Assembly: GCA_029865405.1 (NCBI GenBank)
Contig: JAOUGZ010000246.1
Span: 1 to 5,067 of the forward strand
DNA: 5,067 nucleotides
Source: Betaproteobacteria bacterium
Lineage (GTDB): Bacteria; Pseudomonadota; Gammaproteobacteria; Burkholderiales; SG8-39
Direction of reading: 5' to 3'
Below the pieces are notes generated by a model. It worked only from the letters and a program-made list of their open reading frames with translations, was not told where the DNA came from and did not search any database. The translations under genes were made by a program, and so were the position numbers. Positions 4,633 to 5,067 of this stretch are shown here, in pieces (within the stretch, counting starts at the first letter, position 1; each line of letters opens with the position of its first letter).

Positions 4633-5067
4633 CGGTCAGCCGCGTCCGCAAAGCGCTCGCGGATGCGCACCGTGCGTTCCAGGCCGTCGAGCGCCTCGAG
4701 CACCTTCAGCCGCAGATCCGGCTCCAGATCGCCGCGCAGGAAGCCTTGCACCGTGGCGAGCGCACGGGCGTCCGTCTGGCCGGCAAGAAATGCGCCCAGC
4801 CAGTGCTCGACAAAGAAGATCTTGCTCCTGCGCCGGAGCTCGGGCAGCCGCGCCAGGGCCGCGCCGAGCAGGGGCGCGGTGTGCGCCGCGTGCTCCGGCG
4901 CGTTGAACGGTGCGAGCGCCTCCTCGATCCAGCTCTCGGGCAGCCCGGCGTCGCCGGCGAAGCGTCGCAGCATGGCGCGCTTGGCATCGGCGTCGGCCAG
5001 CGCCGCCGACGCCGCGAAGGCGTAGCGGCGCGCGTTGTCGCCGCGCTCGGCGGCGATCGCTTCGGCG
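4629..5067 (-). CDS. M1-family aminopeptidase, C-terminal part (5' end outside window)
   Basis: The frame is open from the right window edge to the TGA at 4631-4629, giving the last 145 residues of a longer protein. The sequence is helical and reads through ADAKRAMLRRFAG, then LPESWIEEALAPFNAPEH, ALARLPELRRRSKIFF, VEHWLGAFLAGQTDARAL and LRLKVLEALDGLERTVRIR. This pattern of helical repeats, with a final helix of the form KVLEALDGLERTVRIR, resembles the ERAP1-like C-terminal domain of M1 zinc aminopeptidases (actinobacterial PepN type), which closes over the active site. The catalytic GAMEN and HExxH motifs would lie upstream, outside the window, so the activity itself cannot be checked here. 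An internal ATG at 4973 is not a likely start because the same reading continues without interruption to the edge. The acetyltransferase start lies 32 bases downstream of the stop. Confidence 0.72.
   Translation of the reverse strand, partial: AEAIAAERGDNARRYAFAASAALADADAKRAMLRRFAGDAGLPESWIEEALAPFNAPEHAAHTAPLLGAALARLPELRRRSKIFFVEHWLGAFLAGQTDARALATVQGFLRGDLEPDLRLKVLEALDGLERTVRIRERFADAADR

Noticed and set aside
4267..5025. A 252-codon plus-strand open frame over the acetyltransferase and aminopeptidase genes
   Set aside because: It lies opposite two genes with recognisable family patterns and ends in Ser/Arg/Ala-rich low-complexity sequence.

Overview
The window is GC-rich, tightly packed bacterial chromosome, with six protein genes and almost no free intergenic space. 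The organism is Gram-negative, because the window encodes an outer-membrane phospholipase A with a signal peptide. The base composition, codon use and gene families fit a high-GC proteobacterium, most likely beta (Burkholderiales/Rhodocyclales-like), less likely gamma. That placement is inference. I see no tRNA, rRNA, CRISPR array, insertion sequence or sign of recent transfer.

Layout. The minus strand from about 3237 down to 1 carries three genes in one direction. These are a LigB/YgiD-type extradiol dioxygenase (3237-2404), a six-transmembrane class III adenylate cyclase (2318-1020), and a class I SAM-dependent methyltransferase that runs off the left edge (1018-1). Cyclase and methyltransferase are separated by one base and are almost certainly co-translated. 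An 85-bp gap separates dioxygenase from cyclase and is unusually rich in inverted repeats. The plus strand carries one gene, a PldA/OMPLA-type phospholipase (3261-4082), divergent from the dioxygenase with 23 bp between start codons. It converges, with a 10-bp gap, on a minus-strand GNAT acetyltransferase (4596-4093). To the right is the C-terminal end of an M1-family aminopeptidase (5067-4629, minus strand).

How the genes may work together. The firm functional unit is cyclase plus methyltransferase: a membrane receptor-like cyclase with the full adenylate-specific catalytic set, coupled to a methyltransferase of a family that, as I recall, includes enzymes annotated as making fatty-acid methyl ester signals. 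The other genes look like ordinary housekeeping or accessory functions.

The points most worth a second look are: (1) the dioxygenase-cyclase gap, where a hairpin containing the dioxygenase stop codon and an 11-bp helix reaching the cyclase leader would be mutually exclusive in RNA; (2) the cyclase/methyltransferase pair; (3) an Asn-to-Asp change at the third catalytic position of the phospholipase; (4) a predicted promoter placing the acetyltransferase start codon at or near +1, i.e. a leaderless mRNA.
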